From JAICXG01 sp036494545 (GTDB taxonomy: Bacteria; Verrucomicrobiota; Verrucomicrobiia; Chthoniobacterales; UBA10450), in NCBI GenBank assembly GCA_036494545.1, contig DASXOB010000018.1, forward strand, positions 1 through 64,000: a stretch of DNA of 64,000 nt, given 5' to 3'. A program made the translations under genes and the position numbers. How positions within the stretch are numbered: position 1 is the first letter of the stretch; every line of letters starts with the position of its first letter. Below the pieces are notes generated by a model that worked only from the letters and a program-made list of their open reading frames with translations, did no database searches and was not told the DNA's origin. Shown here one piece after another: positions 24,074-31,998 of this stretch.

Positions 24074-24910
24074 TTGAAAACCGAAGGCAATTACATTCTG
24101 GGTCAATCGGAGTATGAGTATGAGCGGTTGACATTTCAGGCCAAGATTCTTCGCCCGTTCACCGACAAGTTCTTCCGATTTGCCGGAGTTAGCCAAGGAA
24201 TGCGCGTCCTCGATATCGGCTCAGGAATGGGTGACGTAGCGTTCCTCGCAGGCGAGATCGTCGGACCAGGAGGGTGGGTGCTGGGAGTTGATCAGGATAC
24301 CGCGGGACTGGAGAAGGCGCGCGAGCGCAGTCGTCAGCAAGGTTGTTCTTCGTGGGTTTCCTTCGAGGCCAGCAACCTTTCCGAGTTCGATACCGCAGAT
24401 CAGTTCGACGCAATCGTGGGCCGTTACATTTTACTTTACCAGCAAGATCCCGGAGCCATCATCCGTCGTCTGCTCAAATTTTTGAAACCTGGCGGCATCG
24501 TTGTATTCCACGAAATGGATTTTGCCAACACTCAATCGAGCGATCCTCCATGCCCGTTTTGGGACGAGATTTATGGACTACTCAGCGAAGCATTCCGCCG
24601 TGCCGGAAATCCACCTGATTACGGTCGCCGCGTGGCCGGGGCATTTCTTGACGCCGGCTTGCCATTTCCCATTGTCCTTGCCGAATCGGTCGCCGGCGGC
24701 GGGCACGATTCATGTCTGTATCGCTGGATAGCGAACACGCTGATTAGTGTCAGTCCGCGCCTCGAGCAACTTGAACTTGCGCTGCCTGAAGGGGTCGCCG
24801 CTGATGAGACACTCGCAAAACGCTTAGAAGACGAAGTGGTAGCTGCCGGAAGCCAAATCCTAGGGCCGATCCAATTTGGTGCATGGACGCGAAAGTGTCT
24901 CTATAGCTGA
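24074..24910 (+). CDS. class I SAM-dependent methyltransferase
   Basis: A 278-residue protein with motif I VLDIGSGMGDVA (residues 44-55), the acidic end of strand 2 (GVDQDT), SFEASNL, and the post-III block LLKFLKPGGIVVFHEMDF. The N-terminus (YILGQSEYEYERLTFQAKIL) is shared by a subset of UbiE-like soil bacterial methyltransferases. The substrate is unknown. The start is a TTG at 24074; no better ATG exists in frame before motif I. It is the first of a row of small accessory genes with TCGTTAGGC in the spacers (24936-24944 follows). Confidence 0.82.
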   Translation: MKTEGNYILGQSEYEYERLTFQAKILRPFTDKFFRFAGVSQGMRVLDIGSGMGDVAFLAGEIVGPGGWVLGVDQDTAGLEKARERSRQQGCSSWVSFEASNLSEFDTADQFDAIVGRYILLYQQDPGAIIRRLLKFLKPGGIVVFHEMDFANTQSSDPPCPFWDEIYGLLSEAFRRAGNPPDYGRRVAGAFLDAGLPFPIVLAESVAGGGHDSCLYRWIANTLISVSPRLEQLELALPEGVAADETLAKRLEDEVVAAGSQILGPIQFGAWTRKCLYS

Positions 24911-24958
24911 ATCAGATGGTTCATTTAACTTCGTCTCGTTAGGCTATTCGACCACACC

Positions 24959-25324
24959 ATGCTAAGAATCATCAAATCTCCAACGCGCATCCAAGCCGCT
25001 GGAAACCCTCCCAAGACCATCGAGGAGTTCATCGGACCTGTCACATCCGAGACCACCGCTTTGAGCGTTGCCCGGATGGTGAGTCCGGCAGGTTGGAGCG
25101 AGTCGGGTCAGACTCCGGAGTTTGACGAGTTCACCGTCGTTTTACGTGGTCAGTTGCGAGTTGAGACACGGGATGGTGTTCACGATGTTTTTGGGGGCCA
25201 GGCTGTCGTCATCCCACGAGGACACTGGGTACGTTATAGCACGCCCAGTCCAGAGGGCGCAGAGTATGTCGCAGTATGTTCACCAGGATTTACACCACAC
25301 ACGGTTCACCGAGACGCACACTGA
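24959..25324 (+). CDS. cupin domain protein
   Basis: A 121-residue single-domain cupin: EFDEFTVVLRGQLRVETRDG is the first cupin motif region and GGQAVVIPRGHWVRYSTPSPEGAEYVAVCSPGF the second. The metal-binding set is incomplete (few His), so it may be non-enzymatic. The ATG at 24959 lies 14 bases after a TCGTTAGGC motif. The gene is followed by an attC-like palindrome (25329-25450). Confidence 0.75.
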   Translation: MLRIIKSPTRIQAAGNPPKTIEEFIGPVTSETTALSVARMVSPAGWSESGQTPEFDEFTVVLRGQLRVETRDGVHDVFGGQAVVIPRGHWVRYSTPSPEGAEYVAVCSPGFTPHTVHRDAH

Positions 25325-25328
25325 AGCA

Positions 25329-25450
25329 GCCTAATCATGCCATGGAGAGCGAACGGCCGCCCTGTGCGCGTTCAGATTTCGCGTGAATACATCTCCGGCA
25401 CGATCGACACTCGCCCTCCGTGGCCGTCGCTCATCTTATTGTCGTTAGGC
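25329..25450 (+). repeat. attC-like imperfect palindrome between two small genes
   Basis: GCCTAAT (25329-25335) pairs with GTTAGGC (25444-25450). Further inside, GAGCGAACGGCC (25347-25358) pairs with GGCCGTCGCTC (25422-25432) over 11 bp with one bulged base. Both sides have the same 12-base distance between outer and inner arms. R''/R' boxes fitting RYYYAAC/GTTRRRY plus an extra-helical base are the hallmarks of integron attC recombination sites. The spacer is longer than the usual five bases, and no integron integrase is in the window. Confidence 0.35.
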
Positions 25451-25466
25451 TTACAGTGGAACTACA

Positions 25467-25856
25467 ATGAAACGCACCTGGACGATCGTCGGCGTCAGCG
25501 ACGTTGCCGCTAGCTTCAGATGGTACCAGTCGCTCTTCGGCCAACCCGAGACGTCTCCGGCCCATGACTACTTTGGTCAAATCCTGGACACAGATGGAAC
25601 CGTCTTGCTCTGCCTCCACCAGTGGGGCGCGCACGAGCATCCATCCTTGATGAGTCCTGACGAGGCGCCACCTGGCAACGGGCTGCTCTTGTTCTTCCGC
25701 GTTGACGATTTCGACCGGGCGCTGGCGAGGGCGCGCACCCTTGTCGTCCGGCTCGAAGAGGAGCCTCACGTGAACCCGAACACCGAAACTATGGAGTTCT
25801 CACTCCGCGATCCGGACGGGTACTACGTCACGATCAGTGCACTCTTTGCCGCCTAA
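25467..25856 (+). CDS. glyoxalase/bleomycin resistance (VOC) family protein
   Basis: A 129-residue VOC-fold protein: IVGVSDVAASFRWYQSLFG at the N-terminus, LLLFFRVDDFDRALARAR starting the second beta-alpha-beta-beta-beta unit, and FSLRDPDGYYVTIS at the end. It is probably a metal-dependent lyase, dioxygenase or resistance protein; the substrate is unknown. The start ATG is 17 bp after TCGTTAGGC (25442-25450), and the stop codon lies inside a GCCTAAC sequence (25851-25857), as in integron cassettes. Confidence 0.82.
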   Translation: MKRTWTIVGVSDVAASFRWYQSLFGQPETSPAHDYFGQILDTDGTVLLCLHQWGAHEHPSLMSPDEAPPGNGLLLFFRVDDFDRALARARTLVVRLEEEPHVNPNTETMEFSLRDPDGYYVTISALFAA

Positions 25857-26019
25857 CCACTCACATAAGCGAGCCGAGGAACATCATTTCTAATTGATTC
25901 GCTCGCGCGCTCGCTCAGCCTCTGGATCTGCCGTTTCTGTCATGGCTTGCCAGTCCAGGCCATTGATTCACTGGCGGTAGTTAATTGGTCTCGTTAGACC
26001 CATGAACCCTAAATGCAGA

Positions 26020-26487
26020 TTATTCTTTGTCGTAAACGGATGTGTTCGTAAACTTTTTCCCCTTCGCGTTGGTTCCGTTTAGCGTTACAACCCGGTTCTT
26101 TCCATCCGCAGACACGACGATCCGGCCTTGCGCTACGACCTTGCCGCCCTTTTTGACTGTCATATCGAGGGTTTGATCATTTACCTTCGTGTATGCCCGC
26201 GTGTCCGAAGTGGGATCGCCAGTGACCTCGTAATCTTTGCCATTGAATTTCCCTTTCCACTCGGAATGGACCGGCTTCCCGTCGCCATCGACGCCATCAG
26301 CCGTCACCGTCACCTTGTTCCGGATCAAATGATCGTCATAGACGACTTTCGTATTCTTCATGGTGCCGCGTGTCAGCTTCGATTTTGATTCGTTTAGCTT
26401 CCAGGTGCCCATCATGGGATCAGCTGCGTATAATGCCCCAGCGGCTAAGATTAATCCCAAGCTCACTGCAATGGTTTTGGTTTTCAT
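26020..26487 (-). CDS. small secreted lipocalin-like protein
   Basis: A 155-residue exported protein with signal peptide MKTKTIAVSLGLILAAGALY. The mature part is nearly all beta strands with the N-terminal motif MMGTWKLNESKSK. Proteins beginning GTWKLN(P/E)SKSK with a lipocalin-like barrel are common in Acidobacteria and Verrucomicrobia and have no assigned function. It is opposite in strand to the small genes on either side. Confidence 0.7.
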   Translation of the reverse strand: MKTKTIAVSLGLILAAGALYAADPMMGTWKLNESKSKLTRGTMKNTKVVYDDHLIRNKVTVTADGVDGDGKPVHSEWKGKFNGKDYEVTGDPTSDTRAYTKVNDQTLDMTVKKGGKVVAQGRIVVSADGKNRVVTLNGTNAKGKKFTNTSVYDKE

Positions 26488-26706
26488 TTCTGCATCGAGC
26501 GAAGATTTCAGGAAAAGGTCAATGCTTTTCTTTTGGACCCAACGTTCTACACGTTGTCGTGTCGCTATAGGGAACTGCCTCTCAGATCATCCCTCGCTGG
26601 CAGCAGGTCTACGCAGAGTGCGATTTCACTCTCGGTGACGAAACATTCTTCCACGCTGGGACCTGGATAGAGCCGACCGCAAAAGCCCGCAAATCCTTTG
26701 ATCGGC

Positions 26707-27084
26707 TCAATGACCTTTTCCGCCAGTCCGGTGCGGCTGAACTTCTGAGCCCCGGCGAACCACCTTGACAGTCTCCTGGATTGATTTGATCCGAGGGAAC
26801 TGCCCTACGCCTTCGCTTGTAATCAGCAGGGGCTGTTCGAGTGGATGAACCAAATTATCGGTGATCGGAATTGTGGCGACGCCGGGATCAATTAATGGCC
26901 AGGTCGTCTCGCGGAGTCGATCGAATCTCGACGTTGCGGTGGGATACGATGTCGGAATCAACTTATCGAACTGGGCCTGAATCAGAGGCTGGCCGAGATT
27001 CGAATCGTCCCCGATGGCACGTGTGCAGGCGGCCAGAAAAACAATCACGACAACGAACCACTCACGCCAGCAACGTTTGGTCAT
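26707..27084 (-). CDS. putative lipoprotein
   Basis: A 125-residue protein from ATG 27084. EWFVVVIVFLAAC looks like a lipobox-ended signal peptide, giving an acylated Cys at about residue 20. The rest (GQPLIQAQFDKLIPTSYPTA ... VVRRGSEVQPH) has no recognised domain. The longer frame to 27279 adds a non-signal N-terminus. Likely an outer or inner membrane lipoprotein of unknown role. Confidence 0.5.
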   Translation of the reverse strand: MTKRCWREWFVVVIVFLAACTRAIGDDSNLGQPLIQAQFDKLIPTSYPTATSRFDRLRETTWPLIDPGVATIPITDNLVHPLEQPLLITSEGVGQFPRIKSIQETVKVVRRGSEVQPHRTGGKGH

Positions 27085-27337
27085 GGAACGATTGTGAGCA
27101 AAGTCAGCTCTAATGGCAACACATTCCAACTGCACTGGCAGAAACCTGGACGAGGTGAGATCCGGGGAGGTTGCAACCAACGATAAGACGCGCGATAACC
27201 AAATGGCGGCACGTATGCTATCGTGTTCGGGCAGCGAATGGGATTTCTGATGTCTGACTGTTCGCACAACTCCTTTCATTGCGAGCTGTGGAATCGGCCA
27301 AGGGTGTCAGCTCATCCTGATCTCGTTAGGCACTACC

Positions 27338-27733
27338 ATGCGTAGACTTATTTCCAGCGGTAGTCCATATGAGCCCAGAGTGGGTATTTCACGCGCTGTG
27401 CGCGTCGGTAATCTTGTTGCCGTCTCAGGCACCGCCCCGCTTGGTCCGGACGGACGCACGGTGGGAATCGGAGATGCCGGCATCCAAGCGCGGCGGTGTC
27501 TTGAAATAATTGCCGAAGCCCTGGAGAAAGCGGGAGCTTCGCTCCAGCAGGTAATTCGTACCCGCACCCTTCTCGTGCACATCGAAGACTGGCAGGCCGT
27601 CGCCGCAGTCCATGGCGACTTCTTTGCTGAGATCCGACCGGCTAATACGATCATGCAGGTGTCGCGATTTATCGATCCAGATTGGCTTGTTGAGTTAGAA
27701 GCCGATGCGGTCATCGACGAGGAAAAGAAGTAA
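27338..27733 (+). CDS. RidA family (YjgF/YER057c/UK114) protein
   Basis: A 131-residue protein with the family core: YEPRVGISRAVRVGNLVAVS at the start, the Arg-containing VIRTRTLLVHIEDWQAV, and the C-terminal ANTIMQVSRFIDPDWLVELE with the conserved late Glu. RidA proteins hydrolyse reactive enamine/imine intermediates from PLP enzymes; members with VSRFIDPD are in the broader Rid subfamilies. The ATG is 6 bases after a TCGTTAGGC motif (27323-27331). Confidence 0.85.
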   Translation: MRRLISSGSPYEPRVGISRAVRVGNLVAVSGTAPLGPDGRTVGIGDAGIQARRCLEIIAEALEKAGASLQQVIRTRTLLVHIEDWQAVAAVHGDFFAEIRPANTIMQVSRFIDPDWLVELEADAVIDEEKK

Positions 27734-27870
27734 TCGGGAGGCGGCGCCGACGTCGAGCCAGCCTCCGAACGTGATAGTCTGGTTCGACCCAAAACCTGAG
27801 GGAGAAATGACTTGCGATGGCCGCTCGTTTTGACTAGCGATACCCAGGTGGCGGGCGAGCGACAACAACC

Positions 27871-28320
27871 ATGAAAAATGCAAAAACAGCCATGAAAAAG
27901 GGTAAGAGCGGCGCCAAGGAAGGGAAAGGAGACTCTCCCTCTCAGCTGATCGATGGGAGAATCAAGGAGCTGAATGATTGGCGAGGCAAAACGCTCGCCC
28001 GGGTTCGAAATTTCGTTAAGCAGGTCGACCCGGAAGTGGTCGAAGAGTGGAAGTGGAGAGGTGTTCCGGTGTGGTCACATTCCGGAATCATCTGCACCGG
28101 CGAGACCTATAAGAGTGTCGTGAAGCTGACCTTCGCCAAAGGCGCCTCGTTGGAAGACCCTTCGGGCCTTTTCAACTCCAGCCTCGAAGGCAATGTAAGA
28201 CGTGCCATTGATATCCACGAAGGAGACAAAATTGATGAGAAGGCGTTGAAGTCCCTTATTCGTGCCGCCGTGACACTGAACACGTCAAAGGCCGCGCACG
28301 GGACGGGAACTCGAGCATAG
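27871..28320 (+). CDS. DUF1801 family protein
   Basis: A 149-residue protein. After a Lys-rich start it shows the DUF1801 pattern LIDGRIKELNDWRGKTLARV, EVVEEWKWRGVPVWSHSGIICTG, FAKGASLEDPSGLFNSSLEG, and an ending with KSLIRAAV. The fold is YdhG/YjbR-like; the function is unknown, and the gene is typical of accessory regions in soil bacteria. Confidence 0.8.
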   Translation: MKNAKTAMKKGKSGAKEGKGDSPSQLIDGRIKELNDWRGKTLARVRNFVKQVDPEVVEEWKWRGVPVWSHSGIICTGETYKSVVKLTFAKGASLEDPSGLFNSSLEGNVRRAIDIHEGDKIDEKALKSLIRAAVTLNTSKAAHGTGTRA

Positions 28321-28377
28321 GCGGCGCTTATCCGAGGAGAGACAAGCAATTATTCGGCCTGATCTGGCCAGCGAAGG

Positions 28378-29319
28378 CTATCCGAGTGAAGCGCTCTCTG
28401 TCCCTGCGCCCGTCACCGTTATCGCATATTCAGCTGCGTCATTCTGCCGGTGACGTTCCATGGCGGCCGTGATTGCCTCGTTAGGCACGCGGCGGAGTCC
28501 GTCGGCAAGGCCGAGCTTTGATAATGTCCAGATGGTCCACTTTGTAGGATCGAATTGCCAGTCCTTCACGCCGTTGCGGTAGTCGTGTTGAAACTCGTGG
28601 TGATAGTTATGATAGCCCTCGCCAAAGGTTAGCAGCGCCATCAGGGAAGAATCGCGGGCGCTGCAGCGAGTCGAGTAAGGCTGATGCCCAATTGTGTGGC
28701 AGGCGGAGTTGATAAAAAAGGTGCAATGCTGAACCAATACGACCTTAGCCACGCCCGCAATCAGCAGACCGCCGAGGGCGCCACTCCAACCATCCCAGAT
28801 TGCGCCAGCCAATGCCGGTAATCCGAGACTAACAAGCACGGCGAGCAGGTGAATGTGGCGATGCTGCCACATCACGAGGGAGTCCTTCTTTAAGTCGTTC
28901 ACGTTATCGAAAGGAGGTTCTGGCAGAAGCTTGAATAAGAGCCAGCCAATGTGCGCATGAAAAAAACCCTGGCTAATGTCGTAGGGGTCTTCGTCGTGAT
29001 CGACATGCTTGTGATGACGGCGATGTTCGCTTGCCCAGAGCAAGACGGAGTTTTCGAACGCACCCGCGCCGAAGACCAAGACAAAAAGCCGCACGGGCCA
29101 TTTGGCACGAAAGGAGAGATGCGAGAAAAGTCGATGATAACCAAGTGTAATACTAAGACCGGTGGTCACTACGAGTGTGCCAAAGAGCGCGAACTGAAAC
29201 CAATCGAGCCCGAAGTGCCAAAGATAGAGTGGCACAGCCGTGAGAGTAAGAGCCAGGGTGCCGATCAGGAACGAACTGGTCGTCCAGTTGACCCGATGAA
29301 ATGGAATACGAGACAGCAT
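28378..29319 (-). CDS. acyl-CoA/acyl-lipid delta-9-type fatty acid desaturase
   Basis: A 313-residue membrane protein with three histidine boxes: HRLFSH, HRRHHKHVDHDEDPY and HNYHHEF. Membrane segments include WTTSSFLIGTLALTLTAVPL and LFGTLVVTTGLSITLGYH. These are the di-iron ligands of the stearoyl-CoA desaturase (DesC/OLE1-like) family, so it introduces a cis double bond into membrane acyl chains. The ATG at 29319 (MLSRIPFHRVNW) is preferred to the longer frame at 29379. It lies downstream of infA and the zinc-ribbon gene on the same strand. A TCGTTAGGC is in the coding region at 28478. Confidence 0.92.
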   Translation of the reverse strand: MLSRIPFHRVNWTTSSFLIGTLALTLTAVPLYLWHFGLDWFQFALFGTLVVTTGLSITLGYHRLFSHLSFRAKWPVRLFVLVFGAGAFENSVLLWASEHRRHHKHVDHDEDPYDISQGFFHAHIGWLLFKLLPEPPFDNVNDLKKDSLVMWQHRHIHLLAVLVSLGLPALAGAIWDGWSGALGGLLIAGVAKVVLVQHCTFFINSACHTIGHQPYSTRCSARDSSLMALLTFGEGYHNYHHEFQHDYRNGVKDWQFDPTKWTIWTLSKLGLADGLRRVPNEAITAAMERHRQNDAAEYAITVTGAGTESASLG

Positions 29320-29345
29320 AGAAAATCTAAAGAATGCGAGCTGAG

Positions 29346-29567
29346 TTAGCGCGCGAGAATTACGTCGCCCTTCACCCATGAGTGCGCCTTATGGCAATGC
29401 GGGCAGGTGACTTTTCCCGTCTTGGTCGGTATCGCAGCCCAGAGCGGCTCGTCGACCGTTTCGCCGGTCGCGATTAGCCTGGATGTCGCAGGACAGCGAA
29501 CCAGGAGGCGGCGTACTGTACAGGGCGCTTTGCGCGGCGGAGAAGGTCGACCGAAGTAGAAATTCAT
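29346..29567 (-). CDS. small zinc-ribbon-like protein coupled to infA
   Basis: A 73-residue protein whose ATG shares one base with the infA stop (TGATG). It has two Cys-containing halves, VRCPATSRLIATG and VTCPHCHKAHSWVKGD. The second is a CPHC-x2-H knuckle, and the whole resembles small CPxT-G / CPHC-x-H zinc-ribbon proteins. It is probably co-translated with infA. Function unknown; the link to IF-1 suggests translation or RNA but may only be positional. Confidence 0.6.
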   Translation of the reverse strand: MNFYFGRPSPPRKAPCTVRRLLVRCPATSRLIATGETVDEPLWAAIPTKTGKVTCPHCHKAHSWVKGDVILAR

Positions 29568-29797
29568 CAGAGCCGGTAAACGATCCGCGCTTTATCGACG
29601 TCATACGGCGACATCTCGAGCCTTACCCGGTCGCCGATGGTCAGACGAATGAACCGCTTGCGCATTCGCCCGGAAATATGAGCCAGCACGATGTGCTTGC
29701 TTGCAAGCTCGACGCGAAACATGGTTCCCGCTAGCACGGAACGGATTGTGCCTTCCAGGACGATGGCTTCTTCGGCTTTCAAATCGTTGTTCGCCAA
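29567..29797 (-). CDS. infA: translation initiation factor IF-1
   Basis: A 76-residue S1-like OB fold: EGTIRSVLAGTMFRVELASK, VLAHISGRMRKRFIRLTIGD and RVRLEMSPYDVDKARIVYR are the conserved IF-1 blocks. It binds the 30S A site during initiation. The only in-frame start giving a full N-terminus is TTG 29797, and a GC hairpin ends one base upstream of it, so there is no Shine-Dalgarno. This may be leaderless or structurally controlled. It is downstream of the RRM gene and upstream of a zinc-ribbon gene. Confidence 0.95.
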   Translation of the reverse strand: MANNDLKAEEAIVLEGTIRSVLAGTMFRVELASKHIVLAHISGRMRKRFIRLTIGDRVRLEMSPYDVDKARIVYRL

Positions 29798-29827
29798 GCC
29801 GGCGCCCGGATAAACCCGAGCGCCGGC
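29798..29827 (-). terminator. GC hairpin between the RRM gene and infA
   Basis: GCCGGCGC (29798-29805) and GCGCCGGC (29820-29827) form a perfect 8-bp stem with a 14-base loop. It begins immediately before the infA TTG and lies 18 bases after the RRM stop. It could terminate the RRM transcript or act as an attenuator or translation block for infA. Confidence 0.55.
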
Positions 29828-29845
29828 CGTAAAAGCAAACCGGAA

Positions 29846-30124
29846 TTACCGGCGTGAACCCGAAAACTGGCGCGGCCGTTCTTCGCGCGCACGCGCTTCA
29901 TTCACGGTTAAAGCGCGGCCATGCAGTTCCTGGCCGTTGACGGCGTTCATGGCGGCGGTGGCTGAGACTTGATCGGGCATGGTGACAAAACCGAAGCCGC
30001 GTGAGCGACCAGTCATTTTGTCATTGATCAAGGCCACTTCGCTGACCTGGCCGTGTTGTTCGAAAAGATCCTGCAGATCGTTTTCCGTCGTCTCAAAAGA
30101 GAGATTACCTACGTATAGTTTCAT
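29846..30124 (-). CDS. RRM-domain RNA-binding protein
   Basis: A 92-residue protein starting MKLYVGNLSFETTENDLQDL. RNP2 is LYVGNL (residues 3-8) and RNP1 is RSRGFGFV (about 40-47), followed by a short basic tail (PRQFSGSRR). Single-RRM proteins of this type (Rbp family) in cyanobacteria and Verrucomicrobia are RNA chaperone-like and often cold induced. The ATG at 30124 is chosen over 30148 because the domain starts there. Confidence 0.92.
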   Translation of the reverse strand: MKLYVGNLSFETTENDLQDLFEQHGQVSEVALINDKMTGRSRGFGFVTMPDQVSATAAMNAVNGQELHGRALTVNEARAREERPRQFSGSRR

Positions 30125-30300
30125 TAATTTAGTGATTTTGTGGAGCAAACCTGTGAGCTACAGCGCCGTTCCCGAGAACCGGGTTTCAGAATCACCAAAG
30201 AGACAAGCTCAACTGACGACCTACCAAGCAACGAACCGAAACAGAACTTAATCCAACGCGCGGACTCTCGTCTATTTCTGACCAAACACAAGTGATATCT

Positions 30301-30794
30301 CTAATGATCGCAAAAGCGATAATTCGCGGGGAAGATTTGCAGGAATCTGCGACCACCGTCCGTAAGGGTCCCGAGCACGGTGGCCGATTGGGCCGAGCCA
30401 TCACTCAGCTCCGCGTTGAGCAGACCCGCTTCCACCATTTCGCGAACATCCGAATCGTTTCTTTGCCGGCGAACCCGGAGCTGCCGACTCCCGTGCCGCT
30501 GGACTGCCAGAAGGGCCTTTTGCGCGCGCGCTATATTGATTTCACCATCTCCTTATCCACTGCCGTCCTCCGTTTCATGGGCGCACTCACAACAGTGCCA
30601 CTCGATGCATCGTACTTTTTATCTGCCGCGATCAGAGCTACCCTGCCGCTGAGCCGTCCGCTGATCCGCATCATACGACGAGGAGGCTGCTTGGTCGCCG
30701 CGAGACCCAGGCGACGCGGGAAGACTCGGCGCTCGTCCGTCATTCTGTGCTGCAGGCGATACAGCGCGCCATTCTGCGTGATTGTTGCTTCCAT
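30301..30794 (-). pseudogene. gene of unknown function read in two frames (frameshift)
   Basis: The frame starting at ATG 30794 (AAGGA upstream; MEATITQNGALYRLQHRMTD) stops at 30531 after ...AVDKEMVKSI. The minus-one frame is then open to 30301 and reads as good protein (INIARAQKALLAVQRHG ... EMVEAGLLNAELSDGSAQSA ... LTDGGRRFLQIFP). A one-base slip at the AAA around 30543 would give one protein of about 164 residues. This is a recent frameshift, an assembly error or programmed frameshifting. If instead a second gene starts separately, AAGGAG at the junction precedes only ATC/ATA codons. No family is recognised. Confidence 0.5.
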
Positions 30795-31208
30795 AAAGTT
30801 ATTCCTTTGTTTTCGTCGAGCTGCTTTCTAAAACCTTTTCTTGCACGATTTCTCATTTGCCGAATTTCGCACGCTGCCGCCATTGCTCGGCGGGCGACAC
30901 GCTTCCACATCCATTTCTGAGCGCTGTTGTGTCGTCTCATCTCATTGAGAAATAGATCCCCTTTTGTCTGTGTATCCGGCGCAGAGAGAATGGCCGTTTC
31001 CCGGACGGTCGATCGACACTACGGAGTGTAGCAGCGGGCTAGGTTACAGCCAGAACCGGCAATCTCCTAACAGCATTTACAATTAACTTTGCCAACCAAG
31101 GACGCGACGCGTGCGTTTGTCGTTCCCAAGTTATGATCGTCCAAAGAGCTCGAGGAACTAATCGGATGCAAGACAACGGATGCGCAAAGCCATCGACAAG
31201 TTCCGCGA
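30795..31208. other. intergenic stretch without recognisable gene
   Basis: Short minus-strand frames (for example 30740-30940, 31067-31339) are shadows or lack support. It contains the region upstream of the frameshifted gene and leads into the HsdM-like remnant. Confidence 0.4.
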
Positions 31209-31358
31209 AAAACGACAATTTCTGCCAATCCTAGTTTCGTAGCGAAGCGCAGGCTCGCCGGGGACAAGCTCCGCAGCAACCTGGACGCTCCGGAATACAA
31301 GCACATCGTCCCCGGTTTGATCCTCCTCAAAGAGCTCAAACAAATACAAACGTGGTAA
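31209..31358 (+). pseudogene. hsdM: N-terminal remnant of a type I restriction methylase subunit (HsdM)
   Basis: The frame ending at the TAA 31356-31358 reads KTTISANPSFVAKRRLAGDK, then LRSNLDAPEYKHIVPGLILL and KELKQ. HsdM proteins begin with the same blocks ([27 protein letters not shown]). After LILLKEL the homology ends. No start codon or remaining RM genes are present, so this is a decayed stump of a type I restriction-modification locus. Confidence 0.65.
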
Positions 31359-31441
31359 TGAGGTTTACCAGTAACCTGAGGTGACGCGGTCGTTGGGAAG
31401 GTCGATCCGCCACTCGGCAGACGGATCCGGAAGCCAACTTT

Positions 31442-31624
31442 TTAATCGGAGCGCTTTGTCCCGGCGAACACGCTATCAAGATCCATCTTTAGCGACTCGT
31501 TCATCGCCTCTATCACCAGATCCGTTAAACCGGGCTTCACCGCAGCGGCGTTGACCGCATTCACGTTGTCCTGGTGGTTACTGAGAAGTTTGGTAATCGC
31601 CGCAGTCTTTTCTTGAGTTGTCAT
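31442..31624 (-). CDS. small acidic helical protein
   Basis: A 60-residue protein (MTTQEKTAAITKLLSNHQDN ... GLTDLVIEAMNESLKMDLDS) predicted all helical. There is no strong ribosome binding site, so confidence is moderate. It lies alone between the HsdM remnant and a secreted repeat protein. Not recognised. Confidence 0.45.
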   Translation of the reverse strand: MTTQEKTAAITKLLSNHQDNVNAVNAAAVKPGLTDLVIEAMNESLKMDLDSVFAGTKRSD

Positions 31625-31998
31625 ACAATGAACCTACTACCGATTGCGCGATGATTCTCACCGCGCGAAATGCTGTGATGGGCGTCTTGTCCCGATGCCA
31701 TAAACTAGAAAAGTTGCATATCTAAACAGTCATCGCGCAAACGGCCGCAAGAGCTTTGATGAATCCGGTCTTTACCGGTCGGCCTGGCCGGATAAGTCGA
31801 GCCTGATCTTCATGCTCCATAAGTCGCAATTGTCGATCGGTATTTCTCTTAGCACATGTTACTCCGCTCCCGGCGATTTAGGCCGAGAAAGACGGTATTG
31901 TGTCAGCCTCTGGAACGTAACGAATTAGTTACGGAATAATACTTTCACAGATCAAAAAGTGGGTACTTCTTTTTGTAAAAAAAGGAACCACCAAACCC
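31625..31998. other. intergenic stretch without recognisable gene
   Basis: Probably the promoter region of the secreted repeat protein at 31999. Near 31870-31930 the sequence is AT-rich. No supported gene. Confidence 0.35.

Noticed and set aside
30292..30831. 179-codon plus-strand frame
   Set aside because: It is antisense to the frameshifted gene, with no ribosome site and low-complexity Arg/Ser composition.
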